A stretch of DNA of 64,000 nt from Holophaga sp. GTDB taxonomy: Bacteria > Acidobacteriota > Holophagae > Holophagales > Holophagaceae. Made by a program: the position numbers and the translations under genes. The stretch lies in NCBI GenBank assembly GCA_016715205.1, contig JADKBC010000002.1, forward strand, positions 1 through 64,000, written 5' to 3'. This document shows positions 8,366-16,419 of this stretch, in pieces. Below the pieces are notes generated by a model. The model saw nothing but the letters and a program-made list of their open reading frames with translations, did not search any database and was not told the DNA's origin. The first letter of the stretch is position 1. Every line of letters begins with the position of its first letter.

Positions 8366-8973
8366 GGGGTCACCTGGGGGAAGTAGATCATGGGATGGGT
8401 TGCCTCCAGGTGGGCGATGGTCTGGCTTGCTTCGGTGGGATCCGTGGCGGGGATCCCCACATTCCAACGGTAACCCAGGCGCTGGAGGGCTGCATAGTCC
8501 GCGTCCGGGGAACCCACGGCACAAAACAGGCGATCCGAGATGGCGTCGAGATCGCCACCCACGGATTGATCCCAGCAATAGCCGACTGCATCGCAGCGAA
8601 CTTCTTTCAGCACCTTCACCAGTGCGGCAGCACTTCCCGCCGAGGGGCGCAGGGCAATTTTCACGCTACGCCCGGCCAGGGCTTCCAGCAGGGGTTCCAG
8701 GGCGCCCAGAAACTGGAACGTGGCGGTACGATCACGGGGCGCCTCCGCCGGAATCACCAAGAAATCCGCGCCCAGACGGGGCCTCAGAGCCTCAATGGCC
8801 GTGATCACCAAACCTTCGGACCAGGGCTGGGAGGGCAGGTGGAGCGCATGGATGGCGATGCCGCTTCGGAGCCACCCCGGATGGAGTTCCGAATCCCAGG
8901 TCAGTTCGACGGCCGAGCAGGAAATCCAGGGATCCGGATTTTGGGTGGAGGACAAAAGGGGCAGGAAGCGCAT
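8362..8973 (-). CDS. Unrecognised protein translationally coupled to lpxB
   Basis: 203 aa with no signal peptide or membrane segment. The alternation of strand-like (DFLVIPAE, VKIALRP) and helix-like segments suggests an alpha/beta barrel fragment, perhaps like the sugar phosphate isomerase/endonuclease IV fold, but I see no diagnostic metal site and would not name it. Its stop overlaps the lpxB start by two bases, so the two are co-translated and it may act in lipid A metabolism (inference). It is divergent from the DUF2203 gene, 32 bp away. Confidence 0.6.
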   Translation of the reverse strand: MRFLPLLSSTQNPDPWISCSAVELTWDSELHPGWLRSGIAIHALHLPSQPWSEGLVITAIEALRPRLGADFLVIPAEAPRDRTATFQFLGALEPLLEALAGRSVKIALRPSAGSAAALVKVLKEVRCDAVGYCWDQSVGGDLDAISDRLFCAVGSPDADYAALQRLGYRWNVGIPATDPTEASQTIAHLEATHPMIYFPQVTP

Positions 8974-9005
8974 CCAATGATTATGATGGAGCGCCGGAGG
9001 GCCGC

Positions 9006-9368
9006 ATGACGCACGTTTTCACCCTCGAAGAAGCCCGGGACCTGATGCCCAGGGTCCAGGCCATGACCAGGCCGGTATTCGAACTGGCGACCAGCTTGAG
9101 CCGCGAACTGAAAGAGGTTGAGGATCGCCGGGAGGAGGATCGTGCCGAGGAATTGCGCGACCGCCTGCAGGCCCTGGTCACCACCTGGGCCGATGCCATT
9201 CGGGACCTGGGCCCAGAAGTGAAGGGCCTCTGGCTCGTGGATTTCGATTCTGGCGATGGTTACTGGTGCTGGTCCTACCCTGAAGAGGATCTGCGCCATT
9301 GGCACAGCTATGAGGGCGGCTACGGCGAGCGGGTTACCGTGGAACACAGGCCCAACGCCCAGGGATGA
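9006..9368 (+). CDS. DUF2203 family protein
   Basis: 120 aa. The opening FTLEEARDLMPRVQAM and the later GLWLVDFDSGDGYWCW and HWHSYEGGYGERV match DUF2203, small cytosolic helical proteins of unknown function. The middle (about 25-60) is charged and probably coiled coil. It overlaps the alkyltransferase-like gene by 4 bp (ATGA), so the two are translationally coupled. Confidence 0.8.
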   Translation: MTHVFTLEEARDLMPRVQAMTRPVFELATSLSRELKEVEDRREEDRAEELRDRLQALVTTWADAIRDLGPEVKGLWLVDFDSGDGYWCWSYPEEDLRHWHSYEGGYGERVTVEHRPNAQG

Positions 9369-9709
9369 AGGCCCTCGCCCCGCTGCCCTTTCGGGAAGCC
9401 GTGCTGGCCCTGGTGGCTCGCATTCCCCATGGTCGGCTTGCCACCTATGGGCAGATTGCCCTGATGGCGGGCTTTCCCAGGCGCCCCCGGCAGGTAGGCA
9501 TGGTGCTCAAGGGGCTGCCGGAAGGCACAGAACTCCCCTGGCACCGGGTGGTGAATTCCCAGGGCTATGTCCCCAGCAAGGGCCGGTGGTGGGGCGCCCA
9601 GGTTCAGATCGCCCGCCTGCGGGCAGAAGGCCTTGAGGTGGATGATCTCGGCAACCTGGACCTGGCCACCCATCGATGGGACGGCCAGTCCGGAAAGGGG
9701 CAGCGGTAG
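9365..9709 (+). CDS. Alkyltransferase-like protein (MGMT fold, Cys replaced by Trp)
   Basis: 114 aa with the MGMT/Ogt DNA-binding fold: IPHGRLATYGQIA (Tyr used in base flipping), PRQVGMVL (Arg finger), and the active-site segment PWHRVVNSQG. Trp59 stands where true O6-alkylguanine transferases have the acceptor Cys (PCHRV). That exchange defines ATL proteins, which bind O6-alkylguanine without removing the alkyl group and hand it to nucleotide excision repair. uvrA is elsewhere in the window (39.7 kb). Confidence 0.88.
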   Translation: MKALAPLPFREAVLALVARIPHGRLATYGQIALMAGFPRRPRQVGMVLKGLPEGTELPWHRVVNSQGYVPSKGRWWGAQVQIARLRAEGLEVDDLGNLDLATHRWDGQSGKGQR

Positions 9710-9857
9710 GGGCGAAATATTTTTTTGAGACGAAGTCACATTCGTTCTCGCCTTCGCACCCCAATGCCATTCCCCTCCCCTCGGCAACGGCCACGGGGGA
9801 GCCAGGACTGACCGGGTCCCCGGACCCCTATGGCGGCTAATGCCGCAGGAGAATCCC

Positions 9858-10169
9858 ATGAATACACGTCTGATCGGCGTTGCCACGCTCTTCGCCGCTG
9901 GCTCCTTCCTGACCGCTGGAACCACCAACCTGGGCGTCAGTACAGTCGAAACCGCAGGTGGCAACACTGAATTCGCCATGGCCGGTTGTGGCAGCGGGTC
10001 CTGCGGCAGCGATGCCAAAAAGGATGAGAAGGCCAAGGACACCAAGAAGGCCGGGAAGAAGGACGGCAGCTGTGGCAAGGACAAGAAGAAGGATGGCAGC
10101 TGCGGCAAGGACAAGAAAAAGGACGGCAGCTGTGGCGCGGACAAAAAGGCCGAGCCCGAGAAGAAGTAG
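9858..10169 (+). CDS. bufA: Bufferin-type RiPP precursor, Cys-rich with decapeptide repeats
   Basis: 103 aa from ATG 9858, with GGAGAA 7 bp upstream; the upstream in-frame ATG at 9840 lacks such a site. Residues 1-25 form a signal peptide-like leader (IGVATLFAAGSFLTAG). The rest is Lys/Asp/Gly-rich with five Cys (44, 49, 72, 82, 92). Residues 67-95 are three near-identical decapeptides of the form KKDGSCGKDK, 30 bp each in the DNA. Small secreted Cys-rich proteins in front of MNIO (DUF692) and DUF2063 genes are bufferins: their Cys are converted to heterocycles and they sequester copper in the periplasm. Metal and modification here are inferred from family and neighbours. Confidence 0.82.
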   Translation: MNTRLIGVATLFAAGSFLTAGTTNLGVSTVETAGGNTEFAMAGCGSGSCGSDAKKDEKAKDTKKAGKKDGSCGKDKKKDGSCGKDKKKDGSCGADKKAEPEKK

Positions 10170-10190
10170 CTTTTCCAGAAAGGGAATCCC

Positions 10191-11042
10191 GTGGCCTACG
10201 CTGCGACACATACCGGAGTGGGGGTTGGTCTGCGCCGCCCCCATTTCCGAGCCTTGGCCGCCCGGGGGGATCACGGGGTGCCCTTTTGGGAAGTTTCTCC
10301 CGAGAACCTGATCGGTGAGGGCGGTCGGGATGCACGGTGGGTAAATGCGGTGTTGGAGCGGGATCCCGTCATCACCCATGGCTTGGCGCTCTCCCTGGGT
10401 GGCTTTGATGCGTGGGATCGGCCGTACCTGGCTGAGCTGGATAGGTTGATCCGTCGCACGGGCAGCCCATGGCATTCGGAGCACCTCTGCTTTACCAGCG
10501 TGGATGGCACCGTCACCCACGAACTGTTGCCGCTGCCCATCACCCGCGCCGCTGCCCGGCATGCGGCCCGGCGGGCTCGAGAAATTCAGCACAGTCTTTC
10601 CGTGCCGTTTCTGCTGGAAAACATCACCTACTACGCCGAACTCGGTCAGGCGGCCATGGACGAGGCGGACTTCATCACGGATGTGCTGGAGGAAGCCGAT
10701 TGCGGCTGGTTGTTGGATGTGAACAACGTCTATGTGAACGCCCTCAATTTCGGGTTTGATCCTAAGGAATGGCTCACCCGTGTGCCGCTTCACCGGGTGC
10801 GTCAGATGCACATCGCGGGGCATGCGCAGTTCGACGATCTGGTGATTGATACCCACGGAACGCCGGTCATCGATCCCGTGATCGAACTCATGCAATGGAC
10901 CTTGGCGCGCATCGGCAGGCCCATTCCCGTATTGTTGGAGCGGGATAACCATATCCCTGAGCTGGAAGAATTACTGACCGAACGCGAACGCCTTCAGGCC
11001 GCCTACGATCTTGTTTTCGTGCCGGAGCCGCACCATGTCTGA
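10191..11042 (+). CDS. bufB: MNIO (DUF692) multinuclear iron oxidase that modifies the precursor
   Basis: 283 aa TIM-barrel of the DUF692/MNIO family, which uses a di- or tri-iron centre to oxidise Cys of RiPP precursors. Typical metal-ligand segments are visible: VGLRRPHF, VSPENLIG, HGLALSLGG, WHSEHLCF, FLLENITYY, LLDVNNVYVN, MHIAGH and LLERDNH. The start is GTG 10191, 21 bp after the precursor stop, preceded by AAAGGGA. It overlaps bufC by 8 bp. It acts in the cytoplasm on the precursor before export. Confidence 0.92.
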   Translation: MAYAATHTGVGVGLRRPHFRALAARGDHGVPFWEVSPENLIGEGGRDARWVNAVLERDPVITHGLALSLGGFDAWDRPYLAELDRLIRRTGSPWHSEHLCFTSVDGTVTHELLPLPITRAAARHAARRAREIQHSLSVPFLLENITYYAELGQAAMDEADFITDVLEEADCGWLLDVNNVYVNALNFGFDPKEWLTRVPLHRVRQMHIAGHAQFDDLVIDTHGTPVIDPVIELMQWTLARIGRPIPVLLERDNHIPELEELLTERERLQAAYDLVFVPEPHHV

Positions 11043-11814
11043 GGCGTTGGTTGACTCTGAAATGGCTGAGGTCCTAGATCTGCAGCGGGCCTTGGTGAAG
11101 GTAGCCTTAGCACCAGGCCCGGATGCAACCTGGCCCCAGGTGGAATTTTCACTTTCCACAGTGCACCAGACCGCCGTGGATCGAGCCCGGCCAAGCCTCT
11201 TGGCCTATCGGGAGCTGGTTCGCGTGAGTCTATGGGATCCCATGGAAGCCGTGTTTCCCATCACCCGCGCCCTGGTGGGCGAGGAAGAATGGGAGGCCCT
11301 CCGGCAGGCTTTTCTGGCCACTGGAGGGGTGGCGAGCCGCCATTACCGGGATATCCCCCCTACCTTCGTGGGCTGGCTGGCGGAGCAACCTGGTTGGCAG
11401 GCGCAAAGGCCTGGCGCACTCCAGCTCGCGCATTTGGAACTGGTTGAAATGCTGGTCGCCTTTGCCTCCGATCCCTTACCGGAACCTTCGCTTTTGCCTG
11501 AGCCTGCTGGGGACAGGCGTCTGTACCTTCACCCTTCCGCCCAGCTGTTGCAGTACGAGTTTGCCGTTCACCGGGCTACGGTGGCATCGCCCCAGCCGGA
11601 GCAGGCTCCCACCCACTTGTTGGCCTTCCGAAACCAGGAGGATGATTACCAGCTCTTGGAGGTGACGCCAGCGACCTCCGCACTCCTGACCAGGGCCCAG
11701 CAAGAATCTTTGGCAGTGGCAATGCAGGCATTGGGATTGTTGGATGCCAGTGCGGTATTTCAGCTCCTGGTGGACTTGCGTAACCGTGGCGCCATTCTTG
11801 GCTTTGTGGCCTGA
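11035..11814 (+). CDS. bufC: DUF2063 partner protein of the MNIO enzyme
   Basis: 259 aa. The N-terminal domain has the DUF2063 pattern (LSTVHQTAVDRARPSLLAYRE, FPITRALVGEEEW); the C-terminal half is less conserved and probably contains the leader-binding fold seen in MNIO partners. Such proteins form a complex with the DUF692 enzyme and present the precursor leader. ATG 11035 lies inside the end of bufB, so they are translationally coupled. Confidence 0.87.
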   Translation: MSEALVDSEMAEVLDLQRALVKVALAPGPDATWPQVEFSLSTVHQTAVDRARPSLLAYRELVRVSLWDPMEAVFPITRALVGEEEWEALRQAFLATGGVASRHYRDIPPTFVGWLAEQPGWQAQRPGALQLAHLELVEMLVAFASDPLPEPSLLPEPAGDRRLYLHPSAQLLQYEFAVHRATVASPQPEQAPTHLLAFRNQEDDYQLLEVTPATSALLTRAQQESLAVAMQALGLLDASAVFQLLVDLRNRGAILGFVA

Positions 11815-11837
11815 ACCAACCCTGAAAGGACTTTCCC

Positions 11838-12470
11838 ATGCACACTTCCGTTTTCGCACGGATGGCCTTCGGTCTATGCGCACTCCTGCTGGCCTCACCC
11901 CTGGCAGCGCAGCCCAAACGATTCCAGGCCGACACCACGCACACGGCGCTGGGCTTCCGTGCAGCCACCGTGCTCTTTGATGTGCCCGGGCGGTTCACGA
12001 ACTACCATCTCGATATCAGTGGCGATCCGGTCACCCTGGAAAGCCTCAAGGTGAAGGTGGATATCGAGGCACGCTCCGTGGATACGGGCAACCGCACCCG
12101 GGACAAGCATCTAGCGAGTGCAGATTTTTTTGATGCAGCACGCTTCCCGCGGATCACCTTTGAATCCACCCATGCCCGCCGCGAGGGCGATACCGTGCTG
12201 GTGCGGGGCACGTTGCTGCTTCACGGCGTGCCCCAGGAGCTGGAACTGCCTTTCCGCGCTGTCCAGGGCATGAATGGTGCTGGGGAGGCCACGTGGTCCT
12301 ATCGTGCCACCCTGCCCTTGGATCGAACGGCCTTCGGCGTGGGGGCCGATAGTGTCGCTGCCAAAATCAGCCTGAAGAACAAGGTCGATCTGGATCTGCT
12401 GCTCGTGGGTGCCTTCGTGGACCTGACGCCTGGGGTGGTCAAGAAACCCGGCAAGGGCAAGGCCCACTGA
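11838..12470 (+). CDS. YceI-family periplasmic lipid-binding protein
   Basis: 210 aa with a signal peptide ending LLASPLAAQ. The mature protein is a YceI lipocalin-like barrel: FQADTTHTALGFRA at the start, then GRFTNYHLDI, IEARSVDTGN..RDKHLASADFFDAARFPRITFES, and a closing strand with VDLDLLLVGAFVDLTP. YceI proteins bind isoprenoid or amide lipids in the periplasm. The gene is 23 bp behind bufC and ahead of the sigma factor, all on the same strand. YceI is not a usual core member of bufferin operons, so a functional link is only suggested by position. Confidence 0.9.
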   Translation: MHTSVFARMAFGLCALLLASPLAAQPKRFQADTTHTALGFRAATVLFDVPGRFTNYHLDISGDPVTLESLKVKVDIEARSVDTGNRTRDKHLASADFFDAARFPRITFESTHARREGDTVLVRGTLLLHGVPQELELPFRAVQGMNGAGEATWSYRATLPLDRTAFGVGADSVAAKISLKNKVDLDLLLVGAFVDLTPGVVKKPGKGKAH

Positions 12471-12518
12471 AGTGCCCTCCTTGCGGGATCCGCGGGGCCG
12501 AGGGACACTGGCCCCGCC

Positions 12519-13130
12519 ATGTCCCTGGATTCCCTGCCCGAAACCGACCTTGTGCGTCTCGCCGCCCGTGGCGATGGCGATGCCTTTGGGGCCCTGGTGC
12601 AACCCCACCTCAGCCTGTTTTTCAACGGGATGTTTCGCATTCTTGGGGATTCCAACGACACCCAGGATGCGCTGCAGGACGCACTCATCGCCATCTACCG
12701 CGATCTACCCGCCTTCCAGGGGCGCAGCCGCTTCAGCACGTGGGCGTACCGCATCTGCATCAACGCGGCCCTCATGCTCCGGCGCAGCAAAGTGCGGCGG
12801 AAAGAAGACACCATCACGGATCACCAGGCTCGCTATGACGCCTCCGGTCATAACCTGGATCCCTTGGCGGGCCTTGATTGGAGCGTGGAAGCCGAAGCCT
12901 TGGTCGCAGCCGAGAATCAGGAATTACGAGCTCGCCTCATGGAAGCGTTGGATGAATTGCCCGATGCCCAGCGTGTGGTTTTCATCCTGCGAGACCTGGA
13001 GGATTGGAGTTCCGAGCAGATCGCCAAACATCTGGCGGTCGCACCGGATACGGTGCGCCAGCGACTGCACCGAGCACGTCTCTCGATTCAGGGAAAATTG
13101 AGGGCCTATGTGGCCGGGAGGAAGCCATGA
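12519..13130 (+). CDS. ECF-subfamily RNA polymerase sigma factor
   Basis: 203 aa. Region sigma-2 (about 35-85) has DTQDALQDALIAIYRDLPAFQ and FSTWAYRICINAALMLRR; region sigma-4 (about 140-195) has LPDAQRVVFILRDLEDWSSEQIA and a helix-turn-helix ending DTVRQRLHRARLSI. No regulatory domain is fused. Its ATG is 48 bp after the YceI stop and it overlaps the small zinc protein by 4 bp. The position suggests it controls the bufferin operon; I could not identify its promoter motif. Confidence 0.9.
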   Translation: MSLDSLPETDLVRLAARGDGDAFGALVQPHLSLFFNGMFRILGDSNDTQDALQDALIAIYRDLPAFQGRSRFSTWAYRICINAALMLRRSKVRRKEDTITDHQARYDASGHNLDPLAGLDWSVEAEALVAAENQELRARLMEALDELPDAQRVVFILRDLEDWSSEQIAKHLAVAPDTVRQRLHRARLSIQGKLRAYVAGRKP

Positions 13131-13369
13131 AACTCCTGCCCAAATGCAACGAGGTGGAAGCCCGCCTCACCGAGTACACCGAAGGCACCCTGTCCTTTGG
13201 AGATCGTTTCGGTATGCGGCTTCACCTGCTGTTATGCCACCCCTGTGCAGCGCTGTTGCGAGGCGTTCGTTTGCTGCCGAGCCTAGGCAAACACCTGCTG
13301 AGCCCCACCGCCACAGCACCGCCCGAAGCCTTGAAGGCCTTGGAAACCGTCCGGCAGCGGATCAAGTAG
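13127..13369 (+). CDS. Small zf-HC2 (ZAS-type) anti-sigma-like protein
   Basis: 80 aa from ATG 13127, translationally coupled to the ECF gene (ATGA). It has the HxxxCxxC zinc signature as HLLLCHPC with upstream Cys6, as in zinc-binding anti-sigma domains. There is no membrane segment and no C-terminal sensor domain, so if it holds the sigma factor it does so in the cytosol, responding perhaps to thiol state or metal (inference). It ends 5 bp before the convergent prfA stop. Confidence 0.78.
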   Translation: MKLLPKCNEVEARLTEYTEGTLSFGDRFGMRLHLLLCHPCAALLRGVRLLPSLGKHLLSPTATAPPEALKALETVRQRIK

Positions 13370-13373
13370 GCGG

Positions 13374-14447
13374 TTAAGCGCCGAGCTGTTGCAAGCGTTC
13401 CGCCTCATGTGCGGCCCGCAGGGGTTCCAGGATGGGTTCGATCTGCCCCTGCATGAAGGAATCCAGCTGGTGGATGGTGACGTTGACGCGGTGGTCCGTG
13501 ACGCGGCTTTGGGGAAAGTTGTACGTGCGGATCTTTTCGCTGCGATCCCCTGAACCCACCTGGGATTTCCGCAGGGCACTGCTCTCGGCATCCACTTCGG
13601 CCTGGGCCTTTTCCAGCAGGCGGGAGCGCAGCACGGTCATGGCCTTGGCCATGTTCTTGAGCTGGCTGCGTTCATCCTGGCACTGCACCACGGTGTTGGT
13701 GGGCAAATGGGTGAGACGCACGGCCGAATAGGTGGTGTTCACGCTCTGACCACCTTTGCCGCCCGAGCAGAAGGTATCCACCCGCAAATCCTTTTGATGA
13801 ATTTCGATATCCACTTCGTCGGCCTCGGGCATCACGGCCACGGTGGCGGCGGACGTGTGGATGCGGCCCTGGGTTTCGGTCTTGGGTACGCGCTGAACAC
13901 GGTGGACCCCGGACTCGAACCGGAACACGGAATAGGCACCCTCGCCTTCGATTTCCGCCACGGCTTCCTTCAGCCCGCCCATATCCGCTTCGCTTTCATC
14001 CAGCACCGAAACCTTGAAGCCTTTGCGTTCGGCGAAGCGCACATACATGCGGAAGAGTTCCGCAGCAAAGAGCGCGGCTTCCTCACCGCCGGTGCCCGCC
14101 CGCACTTCGAGAATGACGTTGCGGGCATCCTTGGGATCCTTGGGCACCAGCAGCTTCTTCAGTTCCAGGTCACCGGCCTCGATGGCGGCCTTGAGATCAG
14201 GAATTTCCAGCTCTGCCATTTCACGCAGCTCGGCGTCCATGGACTTATCGGCCAGAATCTCTTCGGCCTCTTTCAATTGCTGCATGCGATTGCGCTGGGC
14301 CTGCCAGGTGAGCACCACGGGCTCCAACTCGGCCCGCAGCTTGGTGAGCTCGCGCAGCTTCTTGGAATCGCTGACGATGGCGGGATCCTGGAGCTGCGCC
14401 TCCACTTCCTGGAAGCGGGCATCGAGACCTTCAAGTTGATCAAACAT
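13374..14447 (-). CDS. prfA: Peptide chain release factor 1
   Basis: 357 aa class I release factor that recognises UAA/UAG and triggers peptide release on the ribosome. The GGQ motif is at 232-234 within GGKGGQSVNTT. The RF1-type tripeptide region reads PKT at 188-190 (PxT) within HRVQRVPKTETQGRIHTS, which separates it from RF2 (SPF). The domain 1 coiled coil and the C-terminal QVGSGDRSEKIRTYNFPQ segment are normal. It probably has its own promoter, since a terminator lies between it and rpmE. Confidence 0.96.
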   Translation of the reverse strand: MFDQLEGLDARFQEVEAQLQDPAIVSDSKKLRELTKLRAELEPVVLTWQAQRNRMQQLKEAEEILADKSMDAELREMAELEIPDLKAAIEAGDLELKKLLVPKDPKDARNVILEVRAGTGGEEAALFAAELFRMYVRFAERKGFKVSVLDESEADMGGLKEAVAEIEGEGAYSVFRFESGVHRVQRVPKTETQGRIHTSAATVAVMPEADEVDIEIHQKDLRVDTFCSGGKGGQSVNTTYSAVRLTHLPTNTVVQCQDERSQLKNMAKAMTVLRSRLLEKAQAEVDAESSALRKSQVGSGDRSEKIRTYNFPQSRVTDHRVNVTIHQLDSFMQGQIEPILEPLRAAHEAERLQQLGA

Positions 14448-14456
14448 GGCGCTTCC

Positions 14457-14485
14457 CGAAAAAAATCACCGAGGAGGAACGGAGA
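14457..14485 (-). repeat. Possible half copy of the intergenic inverted-repeat family
   Basis: TCACCGAGGAGGAACGGAG just upstream of prfA resembles the left arms of the repeats at 18.1 and 19.4 kb (TCACCAAG..GCACGGAG). No convincing right arm follows, so this is a remnant at most. Confidence 0.3.
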
Positions 14486-14513
14486 CGGATTGCTCGATCT
14501 CCGGGCCATAAAA

Positions 14514-14545
14514 AAAGAACGGGCCGAAAATTCGGCCCGTTCTTT
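14514..14545 (-). terminator. Rho-independent terminator of rpmE
   Basis: A perfect 15-bp stem (AAAGAACGGGCCGAA and its complement) has a 2-nt loop. On the minus strand it is followed by a T-run ending at 14510. It lies 13 bp after the rpmE stop (14558) and upstream of prfA. Confidence 0.9.
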
Positions 14546-14557
14546 GGAGTGGCGTTG

Positions 14558-14809
14558 CTACTGAGCTTCGACGGCGGGGGTGGTTTCGGCCACAGCCTCG
14601 ACCGCGACTTCCTTCTTCGCGTACTTCTTGTTGAACTTTTCGACGCGGCCGGTGATGGTCATGTCGCGCTGCTTGCCGGTGTAGAAGTTGTGGCAAGCCG
14701 AGCAGACTTCGACGCGCATCTCCTTCTTGGTGGAGCGGGTTTCGAACTCGCTGCCGCACTGGCAGTGGGCTGTCACAACGTGCAGCACGGGGTGGATCTT
14801 GTCTTTCAT
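14558..14809 (-). CDS. rpmE: 50S ribosomal protein L31, zinc-binding type
   Basis: 83 aa from the ATG giving MKDKIHPVLHVV; AGGAGG at 14815-14820 decides this start over a longer upstream frame. The zinc-ribbon Cys are present (TAHCQCGSEF and EVCSACHNFYTGKQ), so this is the C+ form of L31. The C-terminal extension after about residue 65 is Ala/Glu/Val-rich (VAVEAVAETTPAVEAQ), longer than the roughly 70 aa typical of the family. It has its own terminator. Confidence 0.95.
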   Translation of the reverse strand: MKDKIHPVLHVVTAHCQCGSEFETRSTKKEMRVEVCSACHNFYTGKQRDMTITGRVEKFNKKYAKKEVAVEAVAETTPAVEAQ

Positions 14810-14928
14810 GGCTTCCTCCTGGAACCGACCGGAGGCATCTGTGCCCGCGGCTTGTTCACGCATAAGAGAGCCAGTCTATCCCGAAAGGCCTTTGGGCTCA
14901 ACGAAAAATCAGGAAAGGCGCCCGGGCG

Positions 14929-16299
14929 CTAGACCGTACGGCTGAAAGCCGTGTTGGCCGCCATGCGCTTGAGGTAGGCATCGAAGGGGAACACCAGGTT
15001 GCGCACGAAGCGCTGGCCCAGGGTCGTAATGAAGATGCCTTCTTCCTTTAGTTCCAGCACGCCAAAGGGCACTTCCTGCTCCAGTTCGGCCAGGGCATCC
15101 AGGAAATGATCGCGGCCCACACCCCAGCGTTCTTGCACCTCGGCCCAGCGAAGCTGGAAGGTTCCCATGAGCCGGTGGATGATCCAGCGGCGCATCTGGT
15201 CATCCTGGCTGCGGGCATGGCCCTTGTGGATGGCGAAGCGGGCATTGGTGACCTCCCGCTCCCACTTGGCGAGGATCTTTTCGTTCTGCAGATAGGTGTC
15301 GCCCACGTCGCTGATAGCGCTGGGGCCGAAGCCCAGGCAATCACTGCCAGCCTGCACCGCGTAGCCCATGAAATTGCGGATGATGCGTCCATCCTGCACG
15401 GCCTTGGCCAGCTCGTCGTCGGGCCGGGCGAAGTGATCCATGCCCACGGCCACGTAACCGTGGCTTTCCAGGATTTCGGTGGCCATCAGCAGCAGATCGA
15501 GGCGCAATTCAGGGCTGGGCAGGGTTTCGGTGGGGATGGTGCGCTGGTGGGGCAGCATTTTGGGCAGGTAGGCAAATCCATAGATGGCCATGCGATTGGG
15601 CGCAAGCTCCAACGTGGATTCCAGCGTTCGGCGGAAGGTGTCCTGGGTCTGGCCCGGCAGGCCGTATACCAGGTCCAGGTTCACACCACCGAAGCCAAGC
15701 TCCCGTGCCTGTTTGACGGTGGCCAGGGTCTGATCCCAGGTTTGGCCCCGGGTGATGAGCTCCTGCACATGATCATCCAGGTCTTGCACACCAAAGGAGA
15801 CGCGATTGAAGCCCAACTCCCGCAGCGCAGGCAGTTGGTCTGGCTGCAAAAAGGTGGGATCCACTTCGATGGCCACTTCGGCGCCGGGCAGCAGATGAAA
15901 TCGATCCGTGATGATGCGGAAGGCACGCTGCAGCTCTGGCACTTTGAGGTAGGTGGGTGTGCCGCCGCCCCAGTGCAGCTGAATGGCGTTGCGGCGATCT
16001 GGCAAATGTTTGGCCCAGAGCTCCACTTCCGCTTCCAGGGCCCGCAGGAAGGCTTCTACCGGCGCGTATTGGGGGCTCACCACCACATTGCAGCCGCAGT
16101 ACGAGCAGCGGCGTTTGCAGAAGGGAATGTGGGTATACAGGGATAGGGCTTCGGTGGGTCTGGCATTGGCCTTGGCCAGGGCCGTCACGGCCCCTTCCTG
16201 GGGGAAGTTGTCCTGCCACACCGGAGGCATGGGATAGCCCGTGTAGCGCGGGCCTGGCCGGTCGTAATGCTTGACGAGTTCGATCAGGGGCAGGGTCAT
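14929..16299 (-). CDS. hemN: Oxygen-independent coproporphyrinogen III oxidase
   Basis: 456 aa radical-SAM enzyme that decarboxylates two propionates of coproporphyrinogen III to give protoporphyrinogen IX without oxygen. The 4Fe-4S cysteines are C61, C65 and C68 in CKRRCSYCGC, with a further Cys at 70 as in true HemN rather than HemW. LHWGGGTPTYL, EVDPTF and GLPGQTQDTFRRTLE are also typical. The ATG at 16299 gives a family-length protein; the frame is open further upstream but not conserved. It lies 120 bp downstream of hemE in the same direction. Confidence 0.94.
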   Translation of the reverse strand: MTLPLIELVKHYDRPGPRYTGYPMPPVWQDNFPQEGAVTALAKANARPTEALSLYTHIPFCKRRCSYCGCNVVVSPQYAPVEAFLRALEAEVELWAKHLPDRRNAIQLHWGGGTPTYLKVPELQRAFRIITDRFHLLPGAEVAIEVDPTFLQPDQLPALRELGFNRVSFGVQDLDDHVQELITRGQTWDQTLATVKQARELGFGGVNLDLVYGLPGQTQDTFRRTLESTLELAPNRMAIYGFAYLPKMLPHQRTIPTETLPSPELRLDLLLMATEILESHGYVAVGMDHFARPDDELAKAVQDGRIIRNFMGYAVQAGSDCLGFGPSAISDVGDTYLQNEKILAKWEREVTNARFAIHKGHARSQDDQMRRWIIHRLMGTFQLRWAEVQERWGVGRDHFLDALAELEQEVPFGVLELKEEGIFITTLGQRFVRNLVFPFDAYLKRMAANTAFSRTV

Positions 16300-16419
16300 G
16301 GGATCCAATCCAAGAGTCTGTAGGGTACAACGACCAAAGAGCGGGTCGCGCACGAGGCCTGTTACCTCAGATGCTGCCGGGACGGGTTCGTGTCTAGACG
16401 GGGCCAATGGGCGAGGGAA

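Noticed and set aside
10056..10147. Tandem 30-bp repeat as a CRISPR array
   Set aside because: Units are contiguous, in frame, without spacers, and lie inside the bufferin precursor gene.
15106..16146. Long frame antisense to hemN
   Set aside because: Runs opposite the conserved hemN coding sequence and lacks any recognisable domain.
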